Below, piece after piece: positions 31,009-39,535 of a stretch of DNA of 56,326 bases (position 1 is the stretch's first letter; every line of letters begins with the position of its first letter). The DNA is from Treponema primitia ZAS-1 (GTDB lineage Bacteria; Spirochaetota; Spirochaetia; Treponematales; Breznakiellaceae). The notes beneath the pieces are model-generated. The model was given only the letters and a program-made list of their open reading frames with translations, was not told the origin of the DNA and did not search any database. The stretch covers positions 1-56,326 of the forward strand of contig NZ_AEEA01000103.1 of the NCBI RefSeq assembly GCF_000297095.1. The letters run 5' to 3'. The position numbers and the translations under genes are program-made.

Positions 31009-32787
31009 TTATTCCGACGGAAGATCCCCATCAGGTTTACCGGAATCCTCCGCCCGGATCTGGACCCGGCGGATCTTGCCGCTGATGGTCTTGGGGAGCT
31101 CAGTGACGAACTCGATGATCCTGGGGTATTTGTACGGGGCGGTGGTTTTCTTTACGTGGTTCTGGAGCTCCAGCTTCAGTTCCTCCGAAGCGGTCCAGCC
31201 CTTGGCAAGGATTACCGTGGCCTTAACCACGGTTCCCCGGTCCGGATCGGGTACCCCGGTGATGGCGCACTCCAGCACCGAAGGATGCTCCAGGAGGGCG
31301 CTTTCCACTTCGAAGGGGCCAATGCGGTAGCCCGAGCTTTTTATCACGTCATCGGAGCGTCCTACAAACCAGTAGTAGCCATCCTCGTCCCGCCAGGCAA
31401 CATCCCCGGTATAGTAGACATCATCGTGCCACACACTTTTCGTGAGGGCCTCGTCCCGGTAGTAACCGCCGAACATACTGTCCGGGCGGCGTTTGTCCGT
31501 GCGGACTACAAGCTGCCCCTCCTCCCCCATGGCGCAGGAACTGCCGTCTTCCCGGAGCAGGTCAATATCGTAGCCCGGGGACGGCTTGCCCATGGAACCG
31601 GGCTTGGGTTCCAGCCAGGGGAAGATGGTGGCCATCACCACCGTAAGCTCCGTCTGACCGTAACACTCGTGGAGCCTGAGCCCCGTACCTGCGAGAAACT
31701 GTTCGTAAATTTCCGGGTTCAGGGGTTCCCCTGCCACGGAACAATGTTTAAGCGATGAAAAATCGTATTTTGACAGATCCTCTTTAATAAAAAAGCGGTA
31801 TACCGTAGGGGGAGCGCAGAAGGTAGTAAGCTTGTACTTGGCGATAACCTTTAACATCGCCTGGGGAACAAAGCGGTCGTAATCGTAGATGAAAATACCG
31901 GTCCCCACAAGCCACTGCCCGTAGATCTTTCCCCAGGCAGCCTTGGCCCAGCCTGTTTCCGCCACCGTGAGGTGCAGCCCCCCGGGGACGGCCTGGTGCC
32001 AGTATTTGGCGGTGAGTATATGCCCCAGGGGATAGGCAAAGTTATGCTGTACCATCTTCGGCATACCGGTGGTACCCGAAGTAAAATAGAGGAGCATAAT
32101 ATCATCGTTGGTGTTCACTTTTTGGGGTCTTTTGAAATCCGCCGGGGCTTTTTCCCAGATATCCCTGAAATCTACCCAGGGGAAAGAACCGGCGGGTAAG
32201 TTCAGGCCCGCTTTGGCGGCTGTCTGCTTAGCCCGTTCAGCGGGCTGCACATCAGCAGGGGTGTGTACCGAGCGGACAAAAGCTTTGTAACGCAGGGCCT
32301 GCTTTTTCCCCGATGTGCTCAGCAGCTTTTCTGCGGCTTCATCAACACGGAGCATCACCTGTTCATCGTCCACACAGATAATGGCGGCGATATCCGCAGC
32401 ATCGCAGCGGTACACCATATCCTTCGTGGTGAGGAGATGGGTAGCGGGAATACAGATGGCGCCGATCTTATGGAGCGCCAAAATGATGGGCCAGTATTCG
32501 TGGCGGCGCTTGAGGATCAGCATTACCGGATCGCCCTTGCCTATACCGGCGGCGGTGAACAGGGCTGCTGCCTTGTCGGAAAGCCGCTTGATATCGGCGT
32601 AGCTAAACTCCGCCTCGGCGCCAAACTCGTCGCACCATACCATAGCCCGGTCATTGGGGGTTTCCGCCGCCCGGATGTCCATAACATCCCAGGCAAAGTT
32701 GAAGTTTTCCGGAATGTTCACAGCATAGTTCGCGTAGTAATCCTCGTAGGAATCAAATTCGGTACGGGATAAAAATCTTTCCAGCAT
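31009..32787 (-). CDS. AMP-forming acyl-CoA synthetase
   Basis: This 592-residue ANL-superfamily ligase activates a carboxylic acid with ATP and CoA. It shows the AMP-binding motif YFTSGTTGMPKMV, HECYGQTE, YYTGDVAW and the C-terminal SSGYRIGPFEVE plus the catalytic lysine region KTISGKIRR. Overall it looks like the medium-chain/acetyl (ACSM-like) branch. The acid substrate is not evident. GGAGG precedes the ATG. It lies 11 nt downstream of an XRE-cupin regulator, a pairing often seen with such ligases in anaerobes. Confidence 0.9.
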   Translation of the reverse strand: MLERFLSRTEFDSYEDYYANYAVNIPENFNFAWDVMDIRAAETPNDRAMVWCDEFGAEAEFSYADIKRLSDKAAALFTAAGIGKGDPVMLILKRRHEYWPIILALHKIGAICIPATHLLTTKDMVYRCDAADIAAIICVDDEQVMLRVDEAAEKLLSTSGKKQALRYKAFVRSVHTPADVQPAERAKQTAAKAGLNLPAGSFPWVDFRDIWEKAPADFKRPQKVNTNDDIMLLYFTSGTTGMPKMVQHNFAYPLGHILTAKYWHQAVPGGLHLTVAETGWAKAAWGKIYGQWLVGTGIFIYDYDRFVPQAMLKVIAKYKLTTFCAPPTVYRFFIKEDLSKYDFSSLKHCSVAGEPLNPEIYEQFLAGTGLRLHECYGQTELTVVMATIFPWLEPKPGSMGKPSPGYDIDLLREDGSSCAMGEEGQLVVRTDKRRPDSMFGGYYRDEALTKSVWHDDVYYTGDVAWRDEDGYYWFVGRSDDVIKSSGYRIGPFEVESALLEHPSVLECAITGVPDPDRGTVVKATVILAKGWTASEELKLELQNHVKKTTAPYKYPRIIEFVTELPKTISGKIRRVQIRAEDSGKPDGDLPSE

Positions 32788-32798
32788 CGCAGCGCCTC

Positions 32799-33353
32799 CT
32801 AAAGGACCATGGCAAGAAACCGGGCCCGTTTTCCCCCAATAGCTTTCATGCCATGGGGCTCGTTGGAATCGTAATAAACACTATCCCCGGGGCCAAGTTC
32901 CATTTCATGGCCTCCGATGGAAATTAAAAGACGACCCTCCAGGACATAGTCAAATTCCTGGCCCGGGTGGGTATTGAGGTTCAGGGCTTTCAGTTCCGTA
33001 TCCGCATTGGCCTCCACCAAAAAGGGCTCCCCTTTTTTATGGTGAAAATTGTAGGCCAGATTCCAGTAAGTGTACATGGGGCGGCGTATAACTTCCGGCC
33101 CCTGGGCTGCGCGGGTAAGACAGTAGGTTTTAAGCCGGGAAGGGGCGCCCAACACTAATTCTGTCAGGTCAACCCCAAAACGGCCGGCTATTTCTACCAA
33201 GGAGCCCACGGGGAATTCCACTTCCCCGGACTCCCAACTCCGGTACTCGCTAAGGTTAAAGCCCAGTTCTTTAACCAGAGCTTCCGCCGAAATACCTTCA
33301 ATTTCCCGCAGCACCCGTACACGGGCAGCGATTTCTCCCTTCTCTTCCGCCAT
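32799..33353 (-). CDS. XRE-family regulator with C-terminal cupin
   Basis: From ATG 33353 (GGAGGAG upstream) this is 184 residues. An XRE helix-turn-helix (about 8-62: VRVLREIEGISAEALVKELGFNLSEYRSWESG) is followed by a cupin_2 sensor domain with HPGQEFDYVLEGRLLISIGGHEMELGPGDSVYYDSNEPHGMKAI. The cupin carries metal- or ligand-binding histidines and a Glu. It most likely controls the adjacent acyl-CoA synthetase. An earlier in-frame start would only read into aroDE. Confidence 0.87.
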   Translation of the reverse strand: MAEEKGEIAARVRVLREIEGISAEALVKELGFNLSEYRSWESGEVEFPVGSLVEIAGRFGVDLTELVLGAPSRLKTYCLTRAAQGPEVIRRPMYTYWNLAYNFHHKKGEPFLVEANADTELKALNLNTHPGQEFDYVLEGRLLISIGGHEMELGPGDSVYYDSNEPHGMKAIGGKRARFLAMVL

Positions 33354-33370
33354 AGCAGCTCCTCCTTCTA

Positions 33371-34882
33371 TTATTTTATCCATTCCCGGGATACCAGCTT
33401 GGAGGGATACTCCTTGCCAAAAAAACAGGAATACTGATACTTTGCCTGACGTATCAGCATATCATGACCGTTTAAAACTTTGCAACCCGCAGCCGCAGCC
33501 CTGGTGAGGAACCGGGTACGTTCCGGTTTGTAGATAAGGTCCATCACCACCTCGGTCCCGTTAAAGAAATATAGTTCCAGGGGATCCCCCTCTAAATCCG
33601 GATCCATCCCCACGGATGTAGTTTGAATAATAATATCATTGTAGCCGCTCATCAACTCCGCCCCCCGGCCATCCAAACCGCCCCAGGCAAAGCGGTAGAG
33701 CGCAGCAAGCTCACGGGCGTGGACCAGAGTGCGGTTCAGGACCAGGGCTTTTCCTTTTAGGCGGAAAACCTCCGCCGCTGCCGCCCTGGCCGCCCCGCCG
33801 GAACCGATGATGGTGATCCGCATTCTTTTAAAATCCTTTTTGCCGGTAAACGCCAGCAGGGAATCGGAAAAACCATGGGTATCCGTATTAGCCCCGGACC
33901 AGCCCTGGGGACCGCATATCAGGGTATTGCAGGCGCCAAGGGATTCAACCTCGGCGGTCTTATGGCCCAGATAGGGAAGTACCTTTTCCTTATAGGGGAT
34001 AGTAACCGAGGCGCCCGCCAGGTTTATCTCTCCGGCCAATTGCATAAAGGCTTCAACGGAATCCGATGGGAAGGGTACGTAAACAGCATCGATCTTTTCC
34101 GAGCTGAAGACCGTATTAAAAAATTCGGGGCTGGAAGTAACATTAAGGGGATAGCCCAGGATCCCGAACAGCTTAGTTTTTGGGGTGACGTTCCGGAACC
34201 GGTAAAGTTCTACCAAATCCCGGGGACTCAACTGGCCGGGGGCTCCTGGGGGGAAATCTTTCTCCCCCATGGCCGTAGTATAGCTAAGGTAGCAGCCCAT
34301 GTATTCCGCCAGTATGCGGGTACTGATCCCCAGATGGCCCATGCAAAGGAGTATCTTCTCCATACCCGCAGTTTCCCGGGCAGCCTGATAAACCCTGCGC
34401 ACATCCTCAAAGCTTTGGGGCATCACCGCCGCCTTGGCAATTTCATCGCCCACATGGAGCATGTTCCGCAGCCTTGCCGCCGGATCTTCGCCAATACCCT
34501 GCATATTATGGTAGGAGCGGATGATCCGGGTACCAAAGGTACGGGCCGCCTCTTCAAGGCTGGGAACGTTTAGATCATCCTCCAGATCCACGTAGGCAAA
34601 ATTACGCCGCCTGTCCGCTTCCGCAAAGGCCAGACCCTTGGAAAACAGGGCGATCCGGGAACCTTCGCCGCCCACAAAGTTTCCGCCGTCCATAAGCCGC
34701 CGTATGGTCAGAATAACCGGCAGACCCGCCAATTCCGGGAAACGCCGGATCAGAAACCGTTCGTCGGGATCAAGGAAGTCCACCCGAAGTTCCGCTATGT
34801 CCACGTACTTCCGATACTTTTCCAGTACCTCTAAATTTTTGGCGAAAGTTTTTCCGGTCAAGCAAAGGCATATTTTTGCCAT
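33371..34882 (-). CDS. aroDE: Fused type I 3-dehydroquinate dehydratase / shikimate dehydrogenase
   Basis: This 503-residue protein joins two shikimate-pathway enzymes. Residues 1 to about 215 are type I AroD: LTIRRLMDGG, the catalytic histidine in RSYHNMQG, and the Schiff-base lysine in IAKAAVMPQS. From about 225 the AroE part follows: FGILGYPLNVTSSPEFFN, the catalytic lysine in TIPYKEKVLPYLG, GANTDTHGF, an NADP-binding IGSGGAARAAA, and LNRTLVHARELA. Together they convert 3-dehydroquinate to shikimate. The same order is known from plants and some bacteria. No other aro gene is nearby. Three tandem imperfect palindromes sit just upstream. Confidence 0.93.
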   Translation of the reverse strand: MAKICLCLTGKTFAKNLEVLEKYRKYVDIAELRVDFLDPDERFLIRRFPELAGLPVILTIRRLMDGGNFVGGEGSRIALFSKGLAFAEADRRRNFAYVDLEDDLNVPSLEEAARTFGTRIIRSYHNMQGIGEDPAARLRNMLHVGDEIAKAAVMPQSFEDVRRVYQAARETAGMEKILLCMGHLGISTRILAEYMGCYLSYTTAMGEKDFPPGAPGQLSPRDLVELYRFRNVTPKTKLFGILGYPLNVTSSPEFFNTVFSSEKIDAVYVPFPSDSVEAFMQLAGEINLAGASVTIPYKEKVLPYLGHKTAEVESLGACNTLICGPQGWSGANTDTHGFSDSLLAFTGKKDFKRMRITIIGSGGAARAAAAEVFRLKGKALVLNRTLVHARELAALYRFAWGGLDGRGAELMSGYNDIIIQTTSVGMDPDLEGDPLELYFFNGTEVVMDLIYKPERTRFLTRAAAAGCKVLNGHDMLIRQAKYQYSCFFGKEYPSKLVSREWIK

Positions 34883-34892
34883 ACAAACCCCT

Positions 34893-34940
34893 AGAAAGCA
34901 TTAGTTTTCAGAAACATTAGTTTCAAGAAACTTTAGTTTC
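34893..34940. repeat. Three tandem imperfect palindromes upstream of aroDE
   Basis: Units of about 16 bp with the form AGAAACATTAGTTTCA recur three times: AGAAAGCATTAGTTTTCA, AGAAACATTAGTTTC and AGAAACTTTAGTTTC. Each is a GAAAC/GTTTC palindrome. They end at the stop codon of the upstream gene and lie 10-58 bp before aroDE, so they could be an operator array or a leader hairpin series. Confidence 0.55.
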
Positions 34941-35385
34941 AAAAGTCAGAACGGTATATAAAAATCGCCGCCACCTTTCCTGCGGCGTCAAGGTTAATCC
35001 GCAGTTGAAGCGGCCATGACCGGGAAGGGAGCGCGTACAGCAGATACCCGTTATAGGTCTGCACCCCCTCTCCCAGGGCAAGGGAAACTACCCCCGCAGG
35101 ATCCCCCAAGTTTATACCATAGGCGGATTTCAATCCAAGCTGCCAAACCCGGTCCCGGTAAATATACAGATCCCAGTCATTATATACGAAAACCACATCG
35201 TCCTGCCATTCTTCGGCGCCCCGGACTGCGTAAACCGATTCGGGAATTCCAAAGCGGGCATACACCATGGCCAGGGTAAGGCCTATGGCCGCATTCGGAT
35301 CCCGGTCATTCCCTTCCCCAAAATTCACCTGCGCCCACAGCGGAAGGGCGGAGCAAACGAACAGCAGAACTGCGATTCTTCTCAT
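34939..35385 (-). CDS. Hypothetical exported protein
   Basis: This 148-residue protein has a signal peptide (MRRIAVLLFVCSALPLWAQ) and a small beta-rich domain (GLTLAMVYARFGIPESVYAVRGAEEWQDDVVFVYNDWDLYIYRDRVWQLG). This type recurs as short periplasmic proteins in treponemes. No named family is recognised. Its start overlaps the stop of the femX gene (35382-35385), so it belongs to the metG-femX transcript. Confidence 0.75.
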   Translation of the reverse strand: MRRIAVLLFVCSALPLWAQVNFGEGNDRDPNAAIGLTLAMVYARFGIPESVYAVRGAEEWQDDVVFVYNDWDLYIYRDRVWQLGLKSAYGINLGDPAGVVSLALGEGVQTYNGYLLYALPSRSWPLQLRINLDAAGKVAAIFIYRSDF

Positions 35386-36482
35386 AGAGAATTCTTCCCC
35401 CGCTTTTTCTTCTTAATGGTTCTGATCCCTTTTCGCAGGGCTTCGGCGGCGCTAAAGGCCCTCCGGACCAGGGGCTTGTAGGTAAAGTCCCAGCTTCCCG
35501 GACGGTGGATGATCCGGCCGCCAAAACCGGTTTTAAAAAGGTAGAGCCCCGCCATGGGATGCTTCGGATCGGCGCCGGGGGGAATACCAAACAGGTCGTA
35601 CTGGGTACAGCCCAGGGCCTTAGCATCCTCCATGGCCTTCCACTGGAGGGCATAGCTGGCCATACGGTTCCGTTCCTCATTGGAGCTGGCGCCATAAAGG
35701 TACGTAGCAATACTGTTACGGAAAAGCACAATGTTGGCAGCCAGGGTTTTTCCATTATGTTCCGCCAGGTAGAGCCGCAATTCCTGGCCGGGATATTCGG
35801 CGCAATGGGCAAACAGGGTTTGATAGTATCCGATACTGTGGATGCTTATACCATCCCGTTTGGCGGTCTCCCGGAAGAGGGTATAAAATGTATCCAGTTC
35901 CTCCGCCCCGGTATGCCGAACCTGCACCCCCCGCTTTTCCGCCAGCTTGATATTGTAACGCCACTTGGGCTTCATCCTGCTGAGGATATCCTCTTCCGGA
36001 GGGCAGAGGTCCACCAGCACCGTATCCGGGGGCTGCACATCCGCAGCGGAATGGGAAAATGGGGGGTAGATAGGAGGCGCCGGAGTTTCCGCCCCGACCG
36101 TATACCAGGGGGGATCAAAACGGATAAAGGCGGTATTTTCCGGCAGAAGCACTTTCAAGCCCAGGGCAAGTTCCCGCAGCAATTCGTTTTTTTCCGAATC
36201 GCCGGGGGAAAAATCCGGCGGCAGTTCGGGACCCCAGGGTACATAGGCAAAGGAAATTCCAAAGGCCAGGGGACGCCGTATCACCAGGAGGGGCAGATCG
36301 ATTAATTCCCCACCACCGCCCTCCCAGCTAACCAGGAAAGACCGGGCATTCCAGCCGAACCGGGCCTTGAAGCTGCCCCAAAACCCCGATTGCAGAAAGG
36401 AGGCAGCTTCGTTACAACGGGCAAGATCCGCAGAAACAATCCCGCGGTACTTCCGGAGAACACTTGTTTCAGAAACGGACAT
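35382..36482 (-). CDS. FemX/FemAB-family peptidyltransferase-like protein
   Basis: This 366-residue double-GNAT protein has FLQSGFWGSFKARFGW near residue 30, the FIRFDPPW region, MKPKWRYNIKLAEKRGVQVRH, and the C-terminal core SYALQWKAMEDAKALGCTQYDLFGIPPG. The last is close to the FemX signature of YDLFGI(P/A). FemX-type enzymes add the first amino acid to lipid-linked peptidoglycan precursors. The amino acid added here is unknown. The start is ATG 36482 inside the TGATG junction with the metG stop. Confidence 0.85.
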   Translation of the reverse strand: MSVSETSVLRKYRGIVSADLARCNEAASFLQSGFWGSFKARFGWNARSFLVSWEGGGGELIDLPLLVIRRPLAFGISFAYVPWGPELPPDFSPGDSEKNELLRELALGLKVLLPENTAFIRFDPPWYTVGAETPAPPIYPPFSHSAADVQPPDTVLVDLCPPEEDILSRMKPKWRYNIKLAEKRGVQVRHTGAEELDTFYTLFRETAKRDGISIHSIGYYQTLFAHCAEYPGQELRLYLAEHNGKTLAANIVLFRNSIATYLYGASSNEERNRMASYALQWKAMEDAKALGCTQYDLFGIPPGADPKHPMAGLYLFKTGFGGRIIHRPGSWDFTYKPLVRRAFSAAEALRKGIRTIKKKKRGKNSL

Positions 36483-38929
36483 CAATGAACCTCGCCTGAG
36501 GCGATAGTTTTTGTGCTGATAGGGATACTGCCCACCTTAAGGGTTTTACCGCCGACACATACATGGTGATCCGTAACCAGGATTGGTACGGTAAAAAAGG
36601 TATCTATGGTGATTTCTCCCGGAAGCTCCGGTTCCGGGAGTTCCCGGCCTTCAATGCCGATACGGGTCCCCGTGGGAATATCCCCTGCGTCCAGCACTTC
36701 CACCCGCTCATTGCCCTCCCCGTCCTTGTCCGAAGCGGCCAGGAGCATACCCCGGCTTTCCACTCCCCGGAGCTTGGCTGCCTTGAGGTTGTAGGCCACG
36801 ATGATATGTTTGTGGAGCAGCTCCTCTTCCTTGTAGAAGGGAACTAAACCGGAAACAATGGTTCTCTCTTCCCCGGCAATGTCCAGGGTTTCTATGTAGA
36901 GTTTATCCGCCTTTGGGTGGCGTTCTATCCGTACGATTTCCGCAACCCGGAGGTCCAGGGTCTTCACAAACGCTGCGGGCAGTTCCGCCTCGGGAATCGC
37001 CGGAATTTCGGCCGGTTCCGGCGTGGCGGGCGCCGGGGCCTTGCTCACCGGGGCGGCGGCCTTTTCGGCTTCCCTTTCCGCCGCGGCCTGGCTGGCGGCC
37101 TGGCGTTCCTTCTGACTGCCTGAATACCGTTCCCGCAGTTCCGCTATCAGCTCATCCTCCAGCTTGGTAAAGAGCACTTCGCTCGTTACCACCTCGTGGA
37201 GCCCCGTACTATGGCCAATATCCTCCCAGGTAATCAGTTTATCCAGGGGAAGAATCATCTTGAGTTCCGGTATCTTCGCGGTAAGCGCCGGCAGTTTGAT
37301 ATTCGGCAGCAAGCCGCCCTGTTTCTTTTTCCCAATGCTCAAGCCGAAAAAGGAGGCTATCCGTTCCGCCGCCTGGGGCATATAGGGTTCGATCATCACG
37401 GCGATATCCCGAACCACATGGCAAAGGTCCCGGATCAACGCTTCCGCCGCCGCCGGACCTTCGCTGTCCCCCTTCTCGCCCTTCCGCCGCCGCCAGGGTT
37501 CACCATCCTGGAACGTTTTATTGGCGAAGGATGAAAGCTCAAAGATCTCCCGGAGGGCGTCCCGGAGATCCGCCCGTTCCAGCTTTGCCGTAATAGCCGC
37601 TTCGTAGTTACGAACCGTATCCCAGAAGGCGGTATTTTCAGGAAGGAGAATTCCCCCAGCAGCCAAAAGGCCCGTACCGGGGATCTTTCCGCCGTAGTAG
37701 CGGGTTACAAAGGACAGGGTCCGGTTTACCAGATTGCCCAGGTTGCCGATCAGCTCTCCGTTGACCTTCTCCTGAAAATCCTTCCAGGTAAAAAGGGTGT
37801 CCGCCTTTTCCGGCCGATTGTAGAAAATATAAAAACGCCAGATATCAGCGTCGATACCGGTTTCCATCACATCGGTGCCGAAAACCCCTACCCCGCGGGT
37901 TTTGGAAAACTTTCCGCTTTCGTAGTTGAGGTACTCCGTACTGGACATATGGTGGAGCATGGTCCATGTATCTCCGCTCCCCAGCATACTTGAAGGGAAT
38001 ATCACCGTATGGAAGGGAATATTGTCCTTGCCGATAAACTGGAAAAGCTCCACGTTTTCAGGATTCTTCCACCAGTCATCCATAAAGGTCCGCCAGTCCT
38101 GGGACTTGGTAGTTTCCGCCCCCAGATTCCCGGTGATGGAAATATACCCGATGGGCGCATCGAACCAGACGTAGAACACCTTATTCTCATAGCCCTTCTT
38201 GGGCACCGGTATGCCCCACTTGAGGTCCCGGGTAATAGCCCGTTCCCGCAGCCCATCCCGAATCCAGGCCTGGGTCATCTGTATGGCGTTATTGGACCAG
38301 AAGCCCTTAACCGAGGCTTCCTTGATCCAGCTTTCCAGCCGGTCCTTGAGCTTAGGCAGATCGATATAGAGATGTTTGGTGGACTTCAGCACCGGGGTGG
38401 AACCACAGGCGGAGCAGCGCGGCTCCTTGAGCTCCGTGGGGTCCAAAAGTTTCCCGCAGGACTCGCACTGATCCCCCCGGGCATCGGTATAGCCGCAGTG
38501 GGGACAGACGCCCCGGACGTAGCGGTCCGCCAGAAAGCGGTCGCAGTGCCCGCAGTGGAGCTGTTCGATGGTCTGCTCGGTAATATACCCATTGGCGTCC
38601 AGTTTTTTGAAGATATCCTGGGTAACTTCGGTCTGAATCGGCGTGGATGTTCTGCCGAATTTGTCAAAACCGATATTGAACCAGCGGTAAATTTCCGCAT
38701 GGATAGCGTAATAACGGTCGCACAATTCCTGGGGACCTATCCCCTCCTCCGCGGCCCGGTTTTCCGTGGCGGTACCGTATTCGTCGGTACCGCATATATA
38801 GAGGGTATCGTAATCCCTAAGCCGGCAGAACCGGGCAAAGGCATCGGCGGAAAGGACCTGGATCAGGTTGCCTAAATGGGGGACATTATTCACGTAGGGT
38901 AAGGCTGAGGTAATTAGTCTTCGCTTCAT
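36482..38929 (-). CDS. metG: Methionyl-tRNA synthetase with C-terminal tRNA-binding domain
   Basis: This 815-residue class I synthetase has the HIGH-type motif PHLGN near residues 17-21 and a two-knuckle zinc domain (CGHCDRFLADRYVRGVCPHCG then CESCGK...CSACGS, about 120-185). It also has WFDAPIGYISIT and a KMSKS variant, KFSKT, near 341. After an Ala/Glu-rich linker (about 610-665) the last 110 residues form a Trbp111/EMAPII-like domain (LRVAEIVRIERHPKADKLYIETLDIAGEERTIVSG). The length is typical for the two-domain form. No strong Shine-Dalgarno precedes the ATG. It heads the metG-femX-hypothetical operon. Confidence 0.96.
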   Translation of the reverse strand: MKRRLITSALPYVNNVPHLGNLIQVLSADAFARFCRLRDYDTLYICGTDEYGTATENRAAEEGIGPQELCDRYYAIHAEIYRWFNIGFDKFGRTSTPIQTEVTQDIFKKLDANGYITEQTIEQLHCGHCDRFLADRYVRGVCPHCGYTDARGDQCESCGKLLDPTELKEPRCSACGSTPVLKSTKHLYIDLPKLKDRLESWIKEASVKGFWSNNAIQMTQAWIRDGLRERAITRDLKWGIPVPKKGYENKVFYVWFDAPIGYISITGNLGAETTKSQDWRTFMDDWWKNPENVELFQFIGKDNIPFHTVIFPSSMLGSGDTWTMLHHMSSTEYLNYESGKFSKTRGVGVFGTDVMETGIDADIWRFYIFYNRPEKADTLFTWKDFQEKVNGELIGNLGNLVNRTLSFVTRYYGGKIPGTGLLAAGGILLPENTAFWDTVRNYEAAITAKLERADLRDALREIFELSSFANKTFQDGEPWRRRKGEKGDSEGPAAAEALIRDLCHVVRDIAVMIEPYMPQAAERIASFFGLSIGKKKQGGLLPNIKLPALTAKIPELKMILPLDKLITWEDIGHSTGLHEVVTSEVLFTKLEDELIAELRERYSGSQKERQAASQAAAEREAEKAAAPVSKAPAPATPEPAEIPAIPEAELPAAFVKTLDLRVAEIVRIERHPKADKLYIETLDIAGEERTIVSGLVPFYKEEELLHKHIIVAYNLKAAKLRGVESRGMLLAASDKDGEGNERVEVLDAGDIPTGTRIGIEGRELPEPELPGEITIDTFFTVPILVTDHHVCVGGKTLKVGSIPISTKTIASGEVH

Positions 38930-38982
38930 AAGGACTTATTGTAGTGAAAATAGCGGTATTTTACAAGCTCCCGGAAAATCCC

Positions 38983-39193
38983 TCCCGGGAAATACGCTGG
39001 GACATCGAGACGGGCGAATCGGAAAAACGCCGGTGGGGGCGGGGGAGCCCCACTGCGGGATGCCTGTAGAGTCTGCTTACGGAGCCCCTGTGGGTCTCCT
39101 CCAGCAGGGAATTCCAGAATATCCCGCCGCGTGGCTCCCCCGCCCCCACCGGCGCCTGTACGATTAGACTGTGTTTGAGCGTATTTCCCGGGA
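38983..39193. repeat. Palindromic intergenic element, copy B
   Basis: The outer arms TCCCGGGAAATACGCT (38983-38998) and its complement (39178-39193) match perfectly over 16 bp. The inner arms at 39028-39049 and 39133-39154 match perfectly over 22 bp. Between them, 39065-39115 is the conserved 51-nt centre shared with copy A in opposite orientation (47 of 51). The arms are not conserved in sequence between copies, only in pairing, apart from a CCCGGGAAATA motif. No coding potential was accepted. Confidence 0.7.
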
Positions 39194-39266
39194 GCCGCAG
39201 GCGCCTAACTAAGTTTAGGCTATCTTCCGGCGCCGGATATGCGGGCTTCAAGGCTTTAAGAATTTA

Positions 39267-39399
39267 ATGGAAAAGTATAACAACATACGCATTGAAAATA
39301 GTAATTGGATTGACCCAAAAAAAAGACGCCGTAATTAACGAATCAGTTTTACAAATGGATGCATCCATAGAAAAGTATATTGCAAAATATGGCTTATAA
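39267..39399 (+). pseudogene. Small ORF broken at a run of eight A
   Basis: ATG 39267 opens MEKYNNIRIENSNWIDPKK. Shifting frame at A8 (39317-39324) continues DAVINESVLQMDASIEKYIA then KYGL and stop, giving a coherent 43-residue peptide. Without the shift it ends after 23 residues. The AT-rich composition differs from its surroundings. The family is unknown. It could be a gene remnant, a slippage-controlled small protein or chance. The rest of 39194-39460 shows nothing else. Confidence 0.3.
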
Positions 39400-39460
39400 A
39401 AAACTTGCCATTTACTCTCCTTGTTCGTAATGCTGTGTGTTATAACATCGTTTGGCGCCT

Positions 39461-39534
39461 TCTCGTACTGTGACACCGGCGGGCGTGGGGATGCCCCTCC
39501 CCACGCCCGTCTTTGCCGACAAGTCCGAAAAAGC
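39461..39534. repeat. Palindromic intergenic element, copy C (short form)
   Basis: It shares both flanks with copy A (TGTGACACCGGCGGGCG and TTTGCCGAYAAGTCCG types). It has its own perfect 11-bp stem (39481-39491 with 39498-39508) but lacks the conserved centre. It lies 270 bp from copy B and ends at the stop of the GH57 gene. Confidence 0.65.
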
Positions 39535-39535
39535 A

